Assembly: GCF_029285175.1 (NCBI RefSeq)
Contig: NZ_JABEDH010000001.1
Coordinates: forward strand, 1,054,001-1,118,000
Length of the DNA: 64,000 nt
Direction: 5' to 3'
DNA from: Sulfitobacter sp. M05
GTDB lineage: Bacteria > Pseudomonadota > Alphaproteobacteria > Rhodobacterales > Rhodobacteraceae
The notes beneath the pieces are model-generated. The model saw only the letters and a program-made list of their open reading frames with translations, had not been told where the DNA came from and did no database searches. Made by a program: the position numbers and the translations under genes. Position 1 is the stretch's first letter. Every line of letters starts with the position of its first letter. Shown here piece by piece: positions 1 to 8,998 of the stretch.

Positions 1-383
1 GCGCGCTGGACCGGCGTCAGCAGGGTATCAAGCTGCTCTTCAAGCTCTGCACGGCTGGCAGCAACATCTGCGGACTCTGGCTTTGCCCCCTCGCCTTCGG
101 GTTTGGGACCAAGCGCTGTCAGTTGTTCGCGCAGGGTTGCGATACGTGCCGCGTTCTGGGTGGTTGCCTCGCGAAAATCACTTCGAAACGCAACGATCTC
201 GGCACGCAGCTCTTCAAGACGACCTTCAGAGCCGTTGTCGGAATCAAGCAGTTGTTCCGCCGCCGCCGCCGCCACGCTCCAACGGGTTACTTCGGATGGC
301 CCCGCCCCCTGCGCCAAAGCGCCATGCGCCAGGGCAAAGGACAGAACAATCGCCAGCCAGAAACCTGCAACAGACCTCAACAT
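1..383 (-). CDS. DUF3772 mechanosensitive ion channel family protein (N-terminal part)
   Basis: Partial: only about 127 codons from the ATG at 381-383 are inside the window and the frame runs off the left edge. The start overlaps the cysK stop (ATGA). Residues 1-25 form a signal peptide (basic start, hydrophobic core, Ala-rich cleavage region ending near HGALAQG). After it comes a Glu/Arg/Leu-rich, probably coiled-coil periplasmic region, including LREQLTALGPKPEG and RAELEEQLDTLL. This pattern is typical of the DUF3772 domain found in front of MscS-type channels in alphaproteobacteria. The pore domain is not visible, so the channel assignment is inference from the N-terminal domain alone. Confidence 0.7.
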   Translation of the reverse strand, partial: MLRSVAGFWLAIVLSFALAHGALAQGAGPSEVTRWSVAAAAAEQLLDSDNGSEGRLEELRAEIVAFRSDFREATTQNAARIATLREQLTALGPKPEGEGAKPESADVAASRAELEEQLDTLLTPVQR

Positions 384-1417
384 CACAGGTCTTCAAAGAC
401 CTCGGGCAAGGTGGCCGGATCACGGTCAAGCCATTCAGGCACCGGCAGCCCTTTTTCGCGCAGGAACGTCGGATTGAACAGTTTCGACTGATAGCGCGTC
501 CCGAAATCACACAGGATCGTTACGATCCGATGCCCCGGCCCCAATTCCCGCGCCAAACGCATGGCACCGGCCACGTTAACGCCAGAAGACGCGCCCAGAC
601 ACAGCCCCTCTTGCTGCAACAGGTCGAAAACAACCGGCAAAGCCTCAGCATCCGGGATATTGTAGCTGAAATCGGGTTTGAACCCTTCAAGGTTCTTGGT
701 GATGCGCACCTGCCCGATGCCCTCGGCAATCGAGCCCCCTTCAGAGGTCAGCTCTCCGGTGGTAAAATAGCTGTGCAACGCCGCCCCGTCCGGATCGGCA
801 AGGGCAATCTTGACGCCTTTGGGCTGTAAGACATGGGAAATCCCGGCCAAAGTACCGCCCGATCCGACAGCACAGCAGAAACCGTCCAGATTGCCATCGG
901 TCTGCTCCCAGATCTCTGGGCCCGTGGTTTCGATGTGCGCCTGACGGTTGGCGACATTGTCAAATTGGTTGGCCCAGATCACCCCTTCGTTGGTGCTGCG
1001 CGCCAGCTCGTTCGCAAGCCGTTCGGAATAGCGGATGAAGTTGTTGGGATTGCGATAAGGGGCTGCGGGCACCTGTACCAGTTCCGCACCGGCAAGGCGC
1101 AGCATGTCTTTCTTTTCTTCGGATTGGGTTTCCGGAATCACGATCACCGTCTTGAACCCCATCGACGATCCCACCAGCGCCAGACCGATGCCTGTGTTCC
1201 CGGCTGTCCCCTCGACAATTGTACCGCCCGGTTTCAATGTCCCTTTGGCAATCGCATCCTGAATAATGAACAGGGCCGCACGGTCCTTGACCGACTGGCC
1301 GGGGTTCATGAATTCGGCCTTGCCGAATATTTCGCACCCCGTTGCTTCGGATGGTCCACGAAGTTTGATAAGTGGTGTCTTGCCGACGGCCTTGGCCAGA
1401 TCAGATGCAATGTGCAT
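383..1417 (-). CDS. cysK: Cysteine synthase A (O-acetylserine sulfhydrylase)
   Basis: PLP enzyme making L-cysteine from O-acetylserine and sulfide; cytoplasmic. About 344 residues. SVKDR near residue 44 contains the Schiff-base lysine, AGNTG near 73 is the substrate loop, and SGGTLAG is the phosphate-binding glycine loop. At about 344 aa it is longer than E. coli CysK (about 320 aa) and has AGNTG where most CysK have SGNTG, like the cysK-like proteins of Rhodobacter relatives. The ATG at 1417 is preferred over an upstream TTG because a G-rich ribosome site precedes it. It lies 34 nt after trgB on the same strand. A trgAB-cysK locus is known from Rhodobacter sphaeroides tellurite-resistance work, linking thiol supply with oxyanion tolerance. 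Confidence 0.93.
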   Translation of the reverse strand: MHIASDLAKAVGKTPLIKLRGPSEATGCEIFGKAEFMNPGQSVKDRAALFIIQDAIAKGTLKPGGTIVEGTAGNTGIGLALVGSSMGFKTVIVIPETQSEEKKDMLRLAGAELVQVPAAPYRNPNNFIRYSERLANELARSTNEGVIWANQFDNVANRQAHIETTGPEIWEQTDGNLDGFCCAVGSGGTLAGISHVLQPKGVKIALADPDGAALHSYFTTGELTSEGGSIAEGIGQVRITKNLEGFKPDFSYNIPDAEALPVVFDLLQQEGLCLGASSGVNVAGAMRLARELGPGHRIVTILCDFGTRYQSKLFNPTFLREKGLPVPEWLDRDPATLPEVFEDL

Positions 1418-1451
1418 GAATGCCCCCAAAAGTTACGGCTGCGGTGCAGCT

Positions 1452-2585
1452 TTATTCGCTTTCAGGTGTATCCGTCGCCCCCGCGGACCTCAAGCGGTCC
1501 CTGTGATACGCGAGATAATAAGCCGCCATCACCACCGGCGTATTTGCCAGATCAAACCGCGCAACGCGGGCCATCAGATCGTCAAAAGACATCAGATGCG
1601 AGCGGATATCCTCGTTTTCTTCAACCAATCCACCGGTGCCGGCCACCCCGTCAGGCAAATCAGCAAGCCCCAGATAAACATAATAAAAACCCGTCGAACT
1701 GCCGGGACTGGGATACGCTTCGGCGATTTTTTCAAGCGGGCCCAATGTCAGCCCTGATTCTTCTTTCGCCTCGCGCCGCGCCGCCTCTTCCGGGGTCTCG
1801 CCCGGATCAATCCTTCCCGCCACCGGTTCAAGCTGCCAACTTGCCCGATCGCCCCGCGCAAGCGGCCCCATACGCATCTGTTCAACCAGCAAAACGCGAT
1901 CCCGTACAGGATCGTACGGCAGGACAATTGCCGCATCTGCGTCAATCAGCACCGCGCGCTCAAGCGGTGCAGTTAGCGATCCGTCAAAGCGCGCATGGCG
2001 CAGCACGATGTCATCCAGCGCGTAAAAATCGGCATAACTTCGGGTGCGGCGCATCACTTCGATATCGCCCTGAAAGCTGTCTGCACCATGCAGTGAAAGT
2101 GCCGCGCGCCGCTGGGCATCTGCCCGCGCGCGGATGCCCGGAAACATGCGGGCAACCTCATCGCGGCTGCGCTGGCCAAAATACCCCATGACCTCCTGTG
2201 CCGCGAGGACGCTCATATCACCGGATTTTTCCACCCACCCGTCAAAGGACCAAGGCCCGTCAGGCGTCCACAGCCCCGGTTGTGGCAAATAGATTTCAGC
2301 CACCTGCCCGTCTGCCAGAATGACCGACACCAGATCATAGGCAAAACTGCCCTCATAGAAATCCAGCCGCGCGATATCATCAAGGCTGAGCCCGCGCACT
2401 ATCACTCCCTGGGCTATGGCCCCATCACGTTTTTCAATCATCGGAAATGGCCCCTCGGCCACCGCACTGACGCGATAGCCCGGCAAAGAGACGGCAATCG
2501 CATCAATGTCACGCGCCGCCCGGCCCAAAACGACTTCTAGCAAAGAAAGATGCTGTAAGGTTCCGTAAAAGAATAAGTTTTTCAT
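1452..2585 (-). CDS. trgB: TrgB-like fusion: gamma-glutamylcyclotransferase-like domain plus Nudix hydrolase
   Basis: About 377 residues in two domains. Residues 1-110 are an AIG2/GGCT-type domain: FYGTL at 6-10 is the substrate loop and a candidate catalytic Glu lies in FYEGSF near 78. Residues about 190-360 are a Nudix domain with the full box GETPEEAARREAKEESG (about 262-278), resembling ADP-ribose pyrophosphatase. The start at the ATG of MKNLFFYGTL places it 4 nt after the trgA stop. TrgB of R. sphaeroides is a known Nudix-containing protein of a tellurite-resistance locus. The substrates of both domains are unknown; turnover of glutathione-derived or nucleotide-linked metabolites is inference. 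Confidence 0.85.
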   Translation of the reverse strand: MKNLFFYGTLQHLSLLEVVLGRAARDIDAIAVSLPGYRVSAVAEGPFPMIEKRDGAIAQGVIVRGLSLDDIARLDFYEGSFAYDLVSVILADGQVAEIYLPQPGLWTPDGPWSFDGWVEKSGDMSVLAAQEVMGYFGQRSRDEVARMFPGIRARADAQRRAALSLHGADSFQGDIEVMRRTRSYADFYALDDIVLRHARFDGSLTAPLERAVLIDADAAIVLPYDPVRDRVLLVEQMRMGPLARGDRASWQLEPVAGRIDPGETPEEAARREAKEESGLTLGPLEKIAEAYPSPGSSTGFYYVYLGLADLPDGVAGTGGLVEENEDIRSHLMSFDDLMARVARFDLANTPVVMAAYYLAYHRDRLRSAGATDTPESE

Positions 2586-2589
2586 ACCT

Positions 2590-3030
2590 TTAGGGCCAAC
2601 GATTATCCGCAAACTCGGTCAGTAAACCACAGACCAAAGTTCCCACCAGCAAGGCAATCCCCATCGGCACCGTTGCGATGATCACCGCATACTCCGCGCC
2701 GATCTGGAAAATTGCCACCAAAGCTTCGAATGGCCCGTCATAGCGGTTGCGCATGGCCTGCCGCACCATTTCGTTAATCGCCTGCACCCCGATCCCCCAA
2801 AGCATCAACAGGAACATGCCTGTCAGCCCGTTGTTGATCGCGGCGGTCGTGCCACGTCCGGCACGCCGCCCCATGGCAAACCAGCCGACCCCCAACCCGA
2901 GACAGATATTTACCGGAATAAAGTACCCGAAATCAGTGCTTTCGGGCATCAACGGCATCACCATCAAAGAAAGGAAAAAAGCCGTAACAGCGACAGAAAC
3001 GGCAGCCATCAAACGGGCAGCGGTAGGCAT
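2590..3030 (-). CDS. trgA: TrgA family membrane protein
   Basis: 146 residues with about four hydrophobic segments (roughly 8-28, 35-52, 65-85, 112-138), so an inner-membrane protein. Length, topology and position directly before the Nudix fusion gene match TrgA of the Rhodobacter trgAB tellurite-resistance locus. An AGGAG site precedes the ATG. Biochemical function of TrgA is not established. It is read from the same strand as cfa and the photolyase upstream and trgB-cysK downstream, with only 24 nt after cfa, so the block may be cotranscribed. Confidence 0.8.
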   Translation of the reverse strand: MPTAARLMAAVSVAVTAFFLSLMVMPLMPESTDFGYFIPVNICLGLGVGWFAMGRRAGRGTTAAINNGLTGMFLLMLWGIGVQAINEMVRQAMRNRYDGPFEALVAIFQIGAEYAVIIATVPMGIALLVGTLVCGLLTEFADNRWP

Positions 3031-3054
3031 GGGTCGGCTCCTGTTGCAAACCCG

Positions 3055-4266
3055 TCAGCCGGGTTTGCGTATGGTAATCTGTGTTACATCACAATTTCCA
3101 CTGTCAAATGTCGCCGCGCAGGATGTGAGGTAAAAATTCCACATCCGCCGAAACCGGTCATCAAAGCCCAGTGCCTTGATCTGATCCCAACGTGCATTAA
3201 AGGTCTCATGCCAGCGACGCAGCGTGATGTCATAACTTTTGCCAAACTCGACAGAAGTATCCACCACCAAACCAGCCCGCTCGATTTGCTCGCGCAGCAC
3301 TTTAGGAGACGGCAGCATCCCACCGGGAAATATGTACTTTTGTATGAAATCAACTCCCCGCTTATATACTGCCCAACGGGCATGATCGACGGTAATGATC
3401 TGCAAGGTTGCCCGTTTACCGGGTTTCAGCCTCTCTCGAAGGGTGTCGAAATAGACCGGCCAATATTTTTCACCCACAGCCTCAAACATTTCGATGCTGG
3501 CAATGCCGTCATAAAAGCCACGCTCATCCCGATAATCTTGAAGTTTGAAATTAACTTGGCCTGAAAGTCCAGCGTTTTCAATCCGTTGCTTGGCGTAATT
3601 AAACTGCTCTTCGCTGATGGTCAGCCCGGTCACCTTAAGCCCGCGTTCTTTTGCCGCGTATTCAGCAAAGCCGCCCCAGCCACAGCCAATTTCCAGCACA
3701 TGATCACCGGGTCTTACCCCCATCTGATCCACCATGCTTTTGTATTTGGCGACCTGCGCCGCCTCCAGCGAATGCTGTGCATCCTGTTCAAACAGGGCCG
3801 ATGAATAGGTCATCGTATCATCCAGCCACAAACCGTAGAAATCATTCCCTAAATCATAGTGATAGCTGATATTTTTGCGGGCCTGCGTCTTGGAGTTGCG
3901 TTGCAACCAGAACCGCAACTGTTCAAACCGGCGCACCAACCCCATGCCCGGGAACCCGTCATACATGTTTTCATTGCCATGATGCACCAGGTCCATAAAC
4001 GCCTGTAGATCTGGCGTAGACCAATCTCCGTCAAGATAGGCGTCACAAAACCCAAGATCGCCCTCGCGGATAAGACGTGCAAACAAATCGCTGCTATGTA
4101 CATGCAATTCAGCGACATAACCCGGATTAGCCCCCTCCGCGCGAAAAACCCGCCCATCTGGCAACACAAAATCCACCCGCCCGTTGCGCATCGCCTGCGC
4201 CATTCCGAACACGCGGGAAAAATAGCGCGGTAAATCGCTTTGCCCGTCTGTACTGGTTAAGATCAT
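3055..4266 (-). CDS. cfa: Cyclopropane-fatty-acyl-phospholipid synthase
   Basis: SAM-dependent methylation of the double bond of membrane phospholipid acyl chains. 403 residues from the ATG at 4266, which has a GGGAG site; the open frame extends further upstream, but that part has no family similarity and overlaps the photolyase gene. NISYHYDLGNDFY (about 132-144) is the CFA synthase signature and LEIGCGWGG (about 191-199) is SAM motif I. Typical length for the family. It follows the photolyase by 58 nt. In R. sphaeroides a cfa-type gene and a photolyase gene belong to the singlet-oxygen stress response, so this pair may share that role (inference). Confidence 0.93.
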   Translation of the reverse strand: MILTSTDGQSDLPRYFSRVFGMAQAMRNGRVDFVLPDGRVFRAEGANPGYVAELHVHSSDLFARLIREGDLGFCDAYLDGDWSTPDLQAFMDLVHHGNENMYDGFPGMGLVRRFEQLRFWLQRNSKTQARKNISYHYDLGNDFYGLWLDDTMTYSSALFEQDAQHSLEAAQVAKYKSMVDQMGVRPGDHVLEIGCGWGGFAEYAAKERGLKVTGLTISEEQFNYAKQRIENAGLSGQVNFKLQDYRDERGFYDGIASIEMFEAVGEKYWPVYFDTLRERLKPGKRATLQIITVDHARWAVYKRGVDFIQKYIFPGGMLPSPKVLREQIERAGLVVDTSVEFGKSYDITLRRWHETFNARWDQIKALGFDDRFRRMWNFYLTSCAATFDSGNCDVTQITIRKPG

Positions 4267-4324
4267 AGCCACTCCCGTTGGTATGGGCCTGCGGGTTGCC
4301 CCATCGCAGGCCTTTGATTCTTGT

Positions 4325-5749
4325 TCAGAAATTCCGGTTTTCATAAGCCGACAGCGCGCGGGCGCGGCCATCAGCCAAAGACACCACAGGTTTCGGATAT
4401 GGCGCGTCGGCAGACAGGTTCCAGCTGCGCGGTACAGCCTCGAAATAGGCAAGCGCGTCCTCATGTGGCCTATGGTGCCCTTCGGCAATCCAACGGCTGG
4501 CATAGGCGCGGTCGCGGTCAAATTTATCCAATTGGGTTTCAGGATTGAACACCCGGAAAAAGGGGGCCGCATCGGGGCCAGATCCGGCGGTCCACTGCCA
4601 TCCCATCGCGTTGCTGGCCGGATCCCAATCAATCAAGGTATCCTCGAACCATGCCATCCCGACACGCCAATCCGTCATCAAGTGTTTCGTCAGAAAACTG
4701 GCTACAATCATGCGCGCGCGATTGTGCATCCGACCGGTAACATAAAGTTCACGCATTGCAGCATCAACAAAAGGAATCCCTGTAAGGCCTTGCTTCCAAG
4801 AGATAACTTCGGAACTTTCAGCATCTGTCCGCCAAGGAAATGCATCCCATTCCGGCCGCCAACTGCTTTCAAGAAGATGTGGGGTATGATGCATCAGATG
4901 ATAAGCAAATTCACGCCAGACCACCTCTTTCAGAAAGGTCTCGGCCCCCGGCTTGCCTTCTTGCAGCGCCCGTTCGCCGGCCTGCCAACACTGATGTGGG
5001 CTGATCTCGCCAAGCGCCAGATTTTCCGAAAGGTTAGAGGTGCCCTCGACACCTGGCAGGTTCCTGTTGTCTTTGTACCCTGCGACATCTTCCGCGATGA
5101 ACTGCGCCAAACGTTCCTGCGCAGCCTCTTCCCCCAGACGCACAAACGGGCGTACAATCGCCGCACCGCGCCGCATTGCCGCGCCCATGTGCCAATCGTC
5201 CAATTGGTCACTTTCGGGCCATGACATCGGGGCTGGTACGTCCTTGGGCACCGCCCGTGGTGTGTCGACACCCTTGTTTTTCACGCTGTTCCAGAACGGC
5301 GTATAAACCTTGTAGTACCCGCCGGTTTTGGTTTCGACGGTCCAAGGTTCAAACATCAGGTGACCGCCGAAAGAACGCGCGTCAATCCCTTGGTTTTTCA
5401 GGGATTCCTTGATTTCTTTATCCCGCACAACACTCGCCGGATCATAGAGGCGCGACCAGTAAACACTTGTGGCCCCGGTTTGCGTGATCAGCTCTTGCAG
5501 AAGCGGTAAGGCGTGGTCGCCACGGCGCAGGATGAGCCGGCTGGCTTTGGTCTCCAGCGTGGTGGCAAGATGCCCAATGCCAAGGCCCAGCCGCCATTTC
5601 GGGGCGGCACCCAAGCCTGCCACCAGTGAATCGTAAAGGAACACAGGGATCACAGGACGTCCCGACGCACAGGCCGCGGTCAATGCCGCATGATCGCTCA
5701 GCCGTAGATCGCGGCGGAACCACATCAGGATAGGTGTTTTGTCAGTCAT
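4325..5749 (-). CDS. phrB: Deoxyribodipyrimidine photolyase (class I CPD type)
   Basis: Light-dependent repair of cyclobutane pyrimidine dimers with FAD and an antenna chromophore. 474 residues. The N-terminal alpha/beta domain starts with WFRRDLRLSDHAAL; the C-terminal FAD domain has GRMHNRARMIVASFLTK and WQWTAGSGPDAAPFFRVFNP, diagnostic of class I photolyases. The loop before the latter reads DPASNAMGW instead of the more usual D-A-N-N-G-G-W pattern, keeping an Asn near the flavin. A cryptochrome-type role cannot be excluded from sequence alone. It is probably the first gene of the minus-strand run photolyase-cfa-trgA-trgB-cysK. Confidence 0.92.
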   Translation of the reverse strand: MTDKTPILMWFRRDLRLSDHAALTAACASGRPVIPVFLYDSLVAGLGAAPKWRLGLGIGHLATTLETKASRLILRRGDHALPLLQELITQTGATSVYWSRLYDPASVVRDKEIKESLKNQGIDARSFGGHLMFEPWTVETKTGGYYKVYTPFWNSVKNKGVDTPRAVPKDVPAPMSWPESDQLDDWHMGAAMRRGAAIVRPFVRLGEEAAQERLAQFIAEDVAGYKDNRNLPGVEGTSNLSENLALGEISPHQCWQAGERALQEGKPGAETFLKEVVWREFAYHLMHHTPHLLESSWRPEWDAFPWRTDAESSEVISWKQGLTGIPFVDAAMRELYVTGRMHNRARMIVASFLTKHLMTDWRVGMAWFEDTLIDWDPASNAMGWQWTAGSGPDAAPFFRVFNPETQLDKFDRDRAYASRWIAEGHHRPHEDALAYFEAVPRSWNLSADAPYPKPVVSLADGRARALSAYENRNF

Positions 5750-5816
5750 ATCTCAGCTATTTTTTCCTCGTTGATAAAGGAGTTAGCCCAGACACGTGGT
5801 AGTCAAGCAATTGGTT

Positions 5817-7049
5817 TCACAAAACCGCATCAAGAGCTGACAAAAGCTGATCAATCTCGGATTTACTGGTGTAATGCGTAAAGCTCAGCCGCAAAACACC
5901 CCTGTCCATATCGACCCCCATGGCGGACAACGCACGCCCGGCATAGAAATCGCCGCCCCCCGCCATGATCCCATGTTGGACCAGCTCTGTCGCGACTTCT
6001 TCGCCGGGGCGGTTCAGCGCCAATGCGACGGTCGGCGCGCGGCCTGCTGCATCTGACGGACCAATCAACCGCACGGAATTGCGCGCACTCACGGCATCCA
6101 ACAGAGGTTGCAGCAAGGTGGTTTCATGGTCGCGCATCAGATCATGTACCGCAACGCCGCGTTCTGCCGGTGATGCTGCTGCGTCAAAGTGATGCGCATA
6201 AAGCGCGTCAATGTAATCAGCCATGCCAGCACAGGCCGCCACCTGCGCGTGATCGGGGCCAGCGGGGGTGAAACGTTTGTACAGGGTGTCGCCGTTAAAC
6301 ACATGGCCCTGATTGGGCAGCAATTCGGCCAAGGCGCGCCGGATCACCATCACACCCTGGTGCGGACCATAGGTCTTATAGGCAGAAAACAGATAGATAT
6401 CCGCACCAAGGGACCCCACATCGGCAAAACCGTGCGGCGCATAAGAAACCCCGTCCACACAGACAAAAGCGCCAGCAGCATGGGCCAGCGCTGTGATCTC
6501 GACCACCGGATTGATTTGCCCCACCACGTTTGAACAATGCGGAAAACAGACCAGCCGAACTTTCTCATCGAGTAGGTTTTCAAGGTCATCTGGGTTCAAC
6601 GCGCCGGTTTCAGGATCAATGCACCATTCGCGGATTTCGATGCCCCGATCGACCAACCTGCGCCATGGGCCAGTGTTGGCCTCGTGATCCTGATTGGTCA
6701 CGACAATCGCTTCCCCCGGCTTCAGCAACTGGGCAAATGCCTGCGCAAGAACATAGGTGTTCTGCGTCGTTGACGGGCCAAAACTCAACTCATCCGTGGC
6801 CACCCCCAAAAGTGCCGCCATCCGGCTGCGGGCCTCGTCCATTTCCTGGCCACCCAATGTGCTGGCCTCGTAAGGCGCATAGGGCTGCACCTTGCGCTGG
6901 GTGTAAAACCGGAACAACCGGTCAATCACCGGCTTGCAGGTATAGGACCCGCCAGCGTTTTCAAAAAACGCCTGCCCCTGCAACGATGGCTCGGAAAAGG
7001 CGGGGAATTGGGTGCGCACCCATGCGGTATCAAGCTTGTGTTTTGTCAT
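5817..7049 (-). CDS. Class V aminotransferase fold enzyme, cysteine desulfurase-like
   Basis: 410 residues from the ATG at 7049. The fold-type I PLP pattern is clear: DHEANTGPW (about 121) for ring stacking, VDGVSYAPH (about 198) with the PLP-binding Asp, and SAYKTYGPH with the Schiff-base Lys near 225. Overall similarity is to the SufS/CsdA and isopenicillin-epimerase-like group. I see no clear Cys-containing active-site loop (a VATELVQHGI stretch lies where it would be expected), so calling it a desulfurase is unsafe. The longer open frame (to 7181) overlaps the BCCT gene and includes a terminator hairpin, which argues for 7049. Substrate unknown. Confidence 0.8.
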   Translation of the reverse strand: MTKHKLDTAWVRTQFPAFSEPSLQGQAFFENAGGSYTCKPVIDRLFRFYTQRKVQPYAPYEASTLGGQEMDEARSRMAALLGVATDELSFGPSTTQNTYVLAQAFAQLLKPGEAIVVTNQDHEANTGPWRRLVDRGIEIREWCIDPETGALNPDDLENLLDEKVRLVCFPHCSNVVGQINPVVEITALAHAAGAFVCVDGVSYAPHGFADVGSLGADIYLFSAYKTYGPHQGVMVIRRALAELLPNQGHVFNGDTLYKRFTPAGPDHAQVAACAGMADYIDALYAHHFDAAASPAERGVAVHDLMRDHETTLLQPLLDAVSARNSVRLIGPSDAAGRAPTVALALNRPGEEVATELVQHGIMAGGGDFYAGRALSAMGVDMDRGVLRLSFTHYTSKSEIDQLLSALDAVL

Positions 7050-7086
7050 CCCAGCAAGGTCTAACGAAATCTCCCGCAGGTCAAAT

Positions 7087-7123
7087 GCAAAAGCCCCGAT
7101 ACCATGCGGCACCGGGGCTTTCT
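7087..7123 (-). terminator. Rho-independent terminator after the BCCT transporter gene
   Basis: On the minus strand AAGCCCCG and CGGGGCTT form an 8-bp stem around a 14-nt loop, followed by TTTT. It lies 36 nt beyond the BCCT stop and just upstream of the aminotransferase start at 7049, so it separates the two transcription units. Confidence 0.8.
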
Positions 7124-7158
7124 TTAGCGCTTCACGCGTGGCGTGTCGCAGGGCAAGA

Positions 7159-8805
7159 TCACTTGGTTTCGGCGCGCTCACTTTGCAAGCCGCGGAAAAT
7201 GCAGAAACACATCAGCAACAAAACCACCGTGAACAGCAATCCGGTTGAAATCACCATGGATTGCAACGCCGCCAATCCGCCACCCAACAACAGGGCAATC
7301 GCAACCGCACCTTCAAAGATGCACCAGAACACCCGCTGCGGCATCGGCGCGTCGATTTTGCCGCCCGCCGTGATCGTATCAATGACAAGGCTGCCGGAAT
7401 CCGACGAGGTTACAAAGAACACGATAACCAGAACGATCCCGATAAAGGATGTGATCGAGGCCAGCGGCAACTCACCCAACATTTTGAACAGTTGCAAGGG
7501 AAGCCCCGCATCCTGGGCACCGGTAAACCCGTCGGCCATCACCTGATGAATTGCCGTGCCGCCAAAGATCGACATCCAGATCACACAGACCATGGACGGG
7601 ATCAACAAAACGCAGATCACGAATTCACGCACTGTGCGACCCCGGCTAACGCGGGCAATGAACATGCCGACAAAAGGCGACCAGCTGATCCACCACGCCC
7701 AGTAAAACGCTGTCCAGCCTTGTGAAAAGTTCACGTCTTCCCGGCCAAACGGGTTCGACAAGGCCGGCAGATATTCAACATAGGCCTTCAGGCTGTCCCA
7801 GAAGAAGGCGAACAAGAACGCTGTTGGTCCAACGATCAAGGTAAAGATGGCCAGCAAACCGGCAAGACCCATGTTAATCTCTGACAGGATCTTCACCCCG
7901 CCATCAAGGCCCCGCATAACCGAAATCAACGCCACCAGAGTGATCGCAGAAATCAGCACAACCTCGGTCGTTTGGCCGATCGGTATGCCAAACAATTCGT
8001 TCAACCCCGCATTGGCCTGCGTTGCGCCAAAGCCCAGTGAAGTTGCCAATCCGAAAAGCGTCGCAAAAACCGCAATAATATCAATCACGTGACCGGGCCA
8101 GCCCCAGACACGCTCCCCCAACAGCGGGTAAAACGCCGAGCGGATCGTCAGTGGCAACCCTTTGTTATACGTAAATAGGGCCAGCGCCAGCGCGACCGTG
8201 GCATAGATCGCCCAAGGGTGCAGCCCCCAGTGATAGATCGTTGCCGCCATGCCAAGACGCACAGAACCGACCTCATTACCGGTCGCGGCCCCTAACGGGG
8301 CCCAATCCGTGCGTAAACCGTTTTCACCCACAGCAGTGTCACCAAAAGACGTCGAAAAATGCGAAAGCGGTTCGGACACGCCGTAAAACATCAATCCAAT
8401 GCCCATGCCCGCAGCAAACAACATCGCGAACCACCCCATATAGGTGTAATCCGGTGCCGCATCCGCACCGCCCAACCGCACGGACCCAAACGGCGAGACA
8501 ATCAGCAGCAGCGCAAAGATCACCACCAGATCAGCCGCGCCGATTAGGAACCAGTCAAAGTTCTTGGTGGTAAAGCTAAACATGGCTGAAAACACACCAG
8601 CAGCCTGTTCCGGCAAGGCCAGCGTGTAAAAAACAAAGGCGACAATCGCCGCCGCAGAAATGGCAAAAACCGGATTATGGATGTCAAAACCGATGTTGCC
8701 CAGCGACCCGTCCACGTTATCCTGACCGATCTCATAGTCTGTATCAATGATATCCGCGGCGCCTTCCGGCTCCGGTATTCCCTGATTGGAACTGGCATCT
8801 GACAT
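7159..8805 (-). CDS. BCCT family transporter (betaine/choline/carnitine type)
   Basis: 548 residues; about 12 membrane segments after a 45-residue acidic cytoplasmic N-terminus. Signatures: GMGIGLMFYGVSEPLSHF (about 132-149) and the tryptophan-rich WAWWISWSPFVGMFIARVSR in the middle, which forms the substrate site and transport motif of BCCT proteins. Likely Na+-coupled uptake of a quaternary ammonium or sulfonium compound. A DMSP cluster lies 0.6 kb upstream and BCCT carriers are known DMSP importers, so DMSP is a reasonable candidate substrate, but glycine betaine or choline fit equally well. AAAGGAC precedes the ATG. Confidence 0.9.
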   Translation of the reverse strand: MSDASSNQGIPEPEGAADIIDTDYEIGQDNVDGSLGNIGFDIHNPVFAISAAAIVAFVFYTLALPEQAAGVFSAMFSFTTKNFDWFLIGAADLVVIFALLLIVSPFGSVRLGGADAAPDYTYMGWFAMLFAAGMGIGLMFYGVSEPLSHFSTSFGDTAVGENGLRTDWAPLGAATGNEVGSVRLGMAATIYHWGLHPWAIYATVALALALFTYNKGLPLTIRSAFYPLLGERVWGWPGHVIDIIAVFATLFGLATSLGFGATQANAGLNELFGIPIGQTTEVVLISAITLVALISVMRGLDGGVKILSEINMGLAGLLAIFTLIVGPTAFLFAFFWDSLKAYVEYLPALSNPFGREDVNFSQGWTAFYWAWWISWSPFVGMFIARVSRGRTVREFVICVLLIPSMVCVIWMSIFGGTAIHQVMADGFTGAQDAGLPLQLFKMLGELPLASITSFIGIVLVIVFFVTSSDSGSLVIDTITAGGKIDAPMPQRVFWCIFEGAVAIALLLGGGLAALQSMVISTGLLFTVVLLLMCFCIFRGLQSERAETK

Positions 8806-8998
8806 AAAGACGTCCTTTCATTAAGTTTGATTTGATCGCAAGCAGTCACAGGTCCGCCACTGGCAGAACGCACACAAGCGGGAATAAACAACCTTCACCA
8901 GCAGCTCTTGCGTAGAACGTGATGTCCTTACAGTGCAAAAACCCGACCGCCTTGCTCCTCACATAGGGCGGACCGGCCTTTCAACCACTGACCCGGGG

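Noticed and set aside
833..2191. Long plus-strand open frame (about 450 codons) over cysK and trgB
   Set aside because: It is antisense to two well-supported genes, has no ribosome site and its composition (Arg/Pro/Gln-rich) is that of a high-GC shadow frame.
5750..5816. ECF sigma-E-type promoter before the photolyase gene
   Set aside because: TTGACT and TAACTC are present but with poor spacing and no match to the known singlet-oxygen promoter pattern.
6530..7546. Plus-strand open frame opposite the aminotransferase and BCCT genes
   Set aside because: Antisense shadow with no family similarity; both opposite genes have clear motifs.
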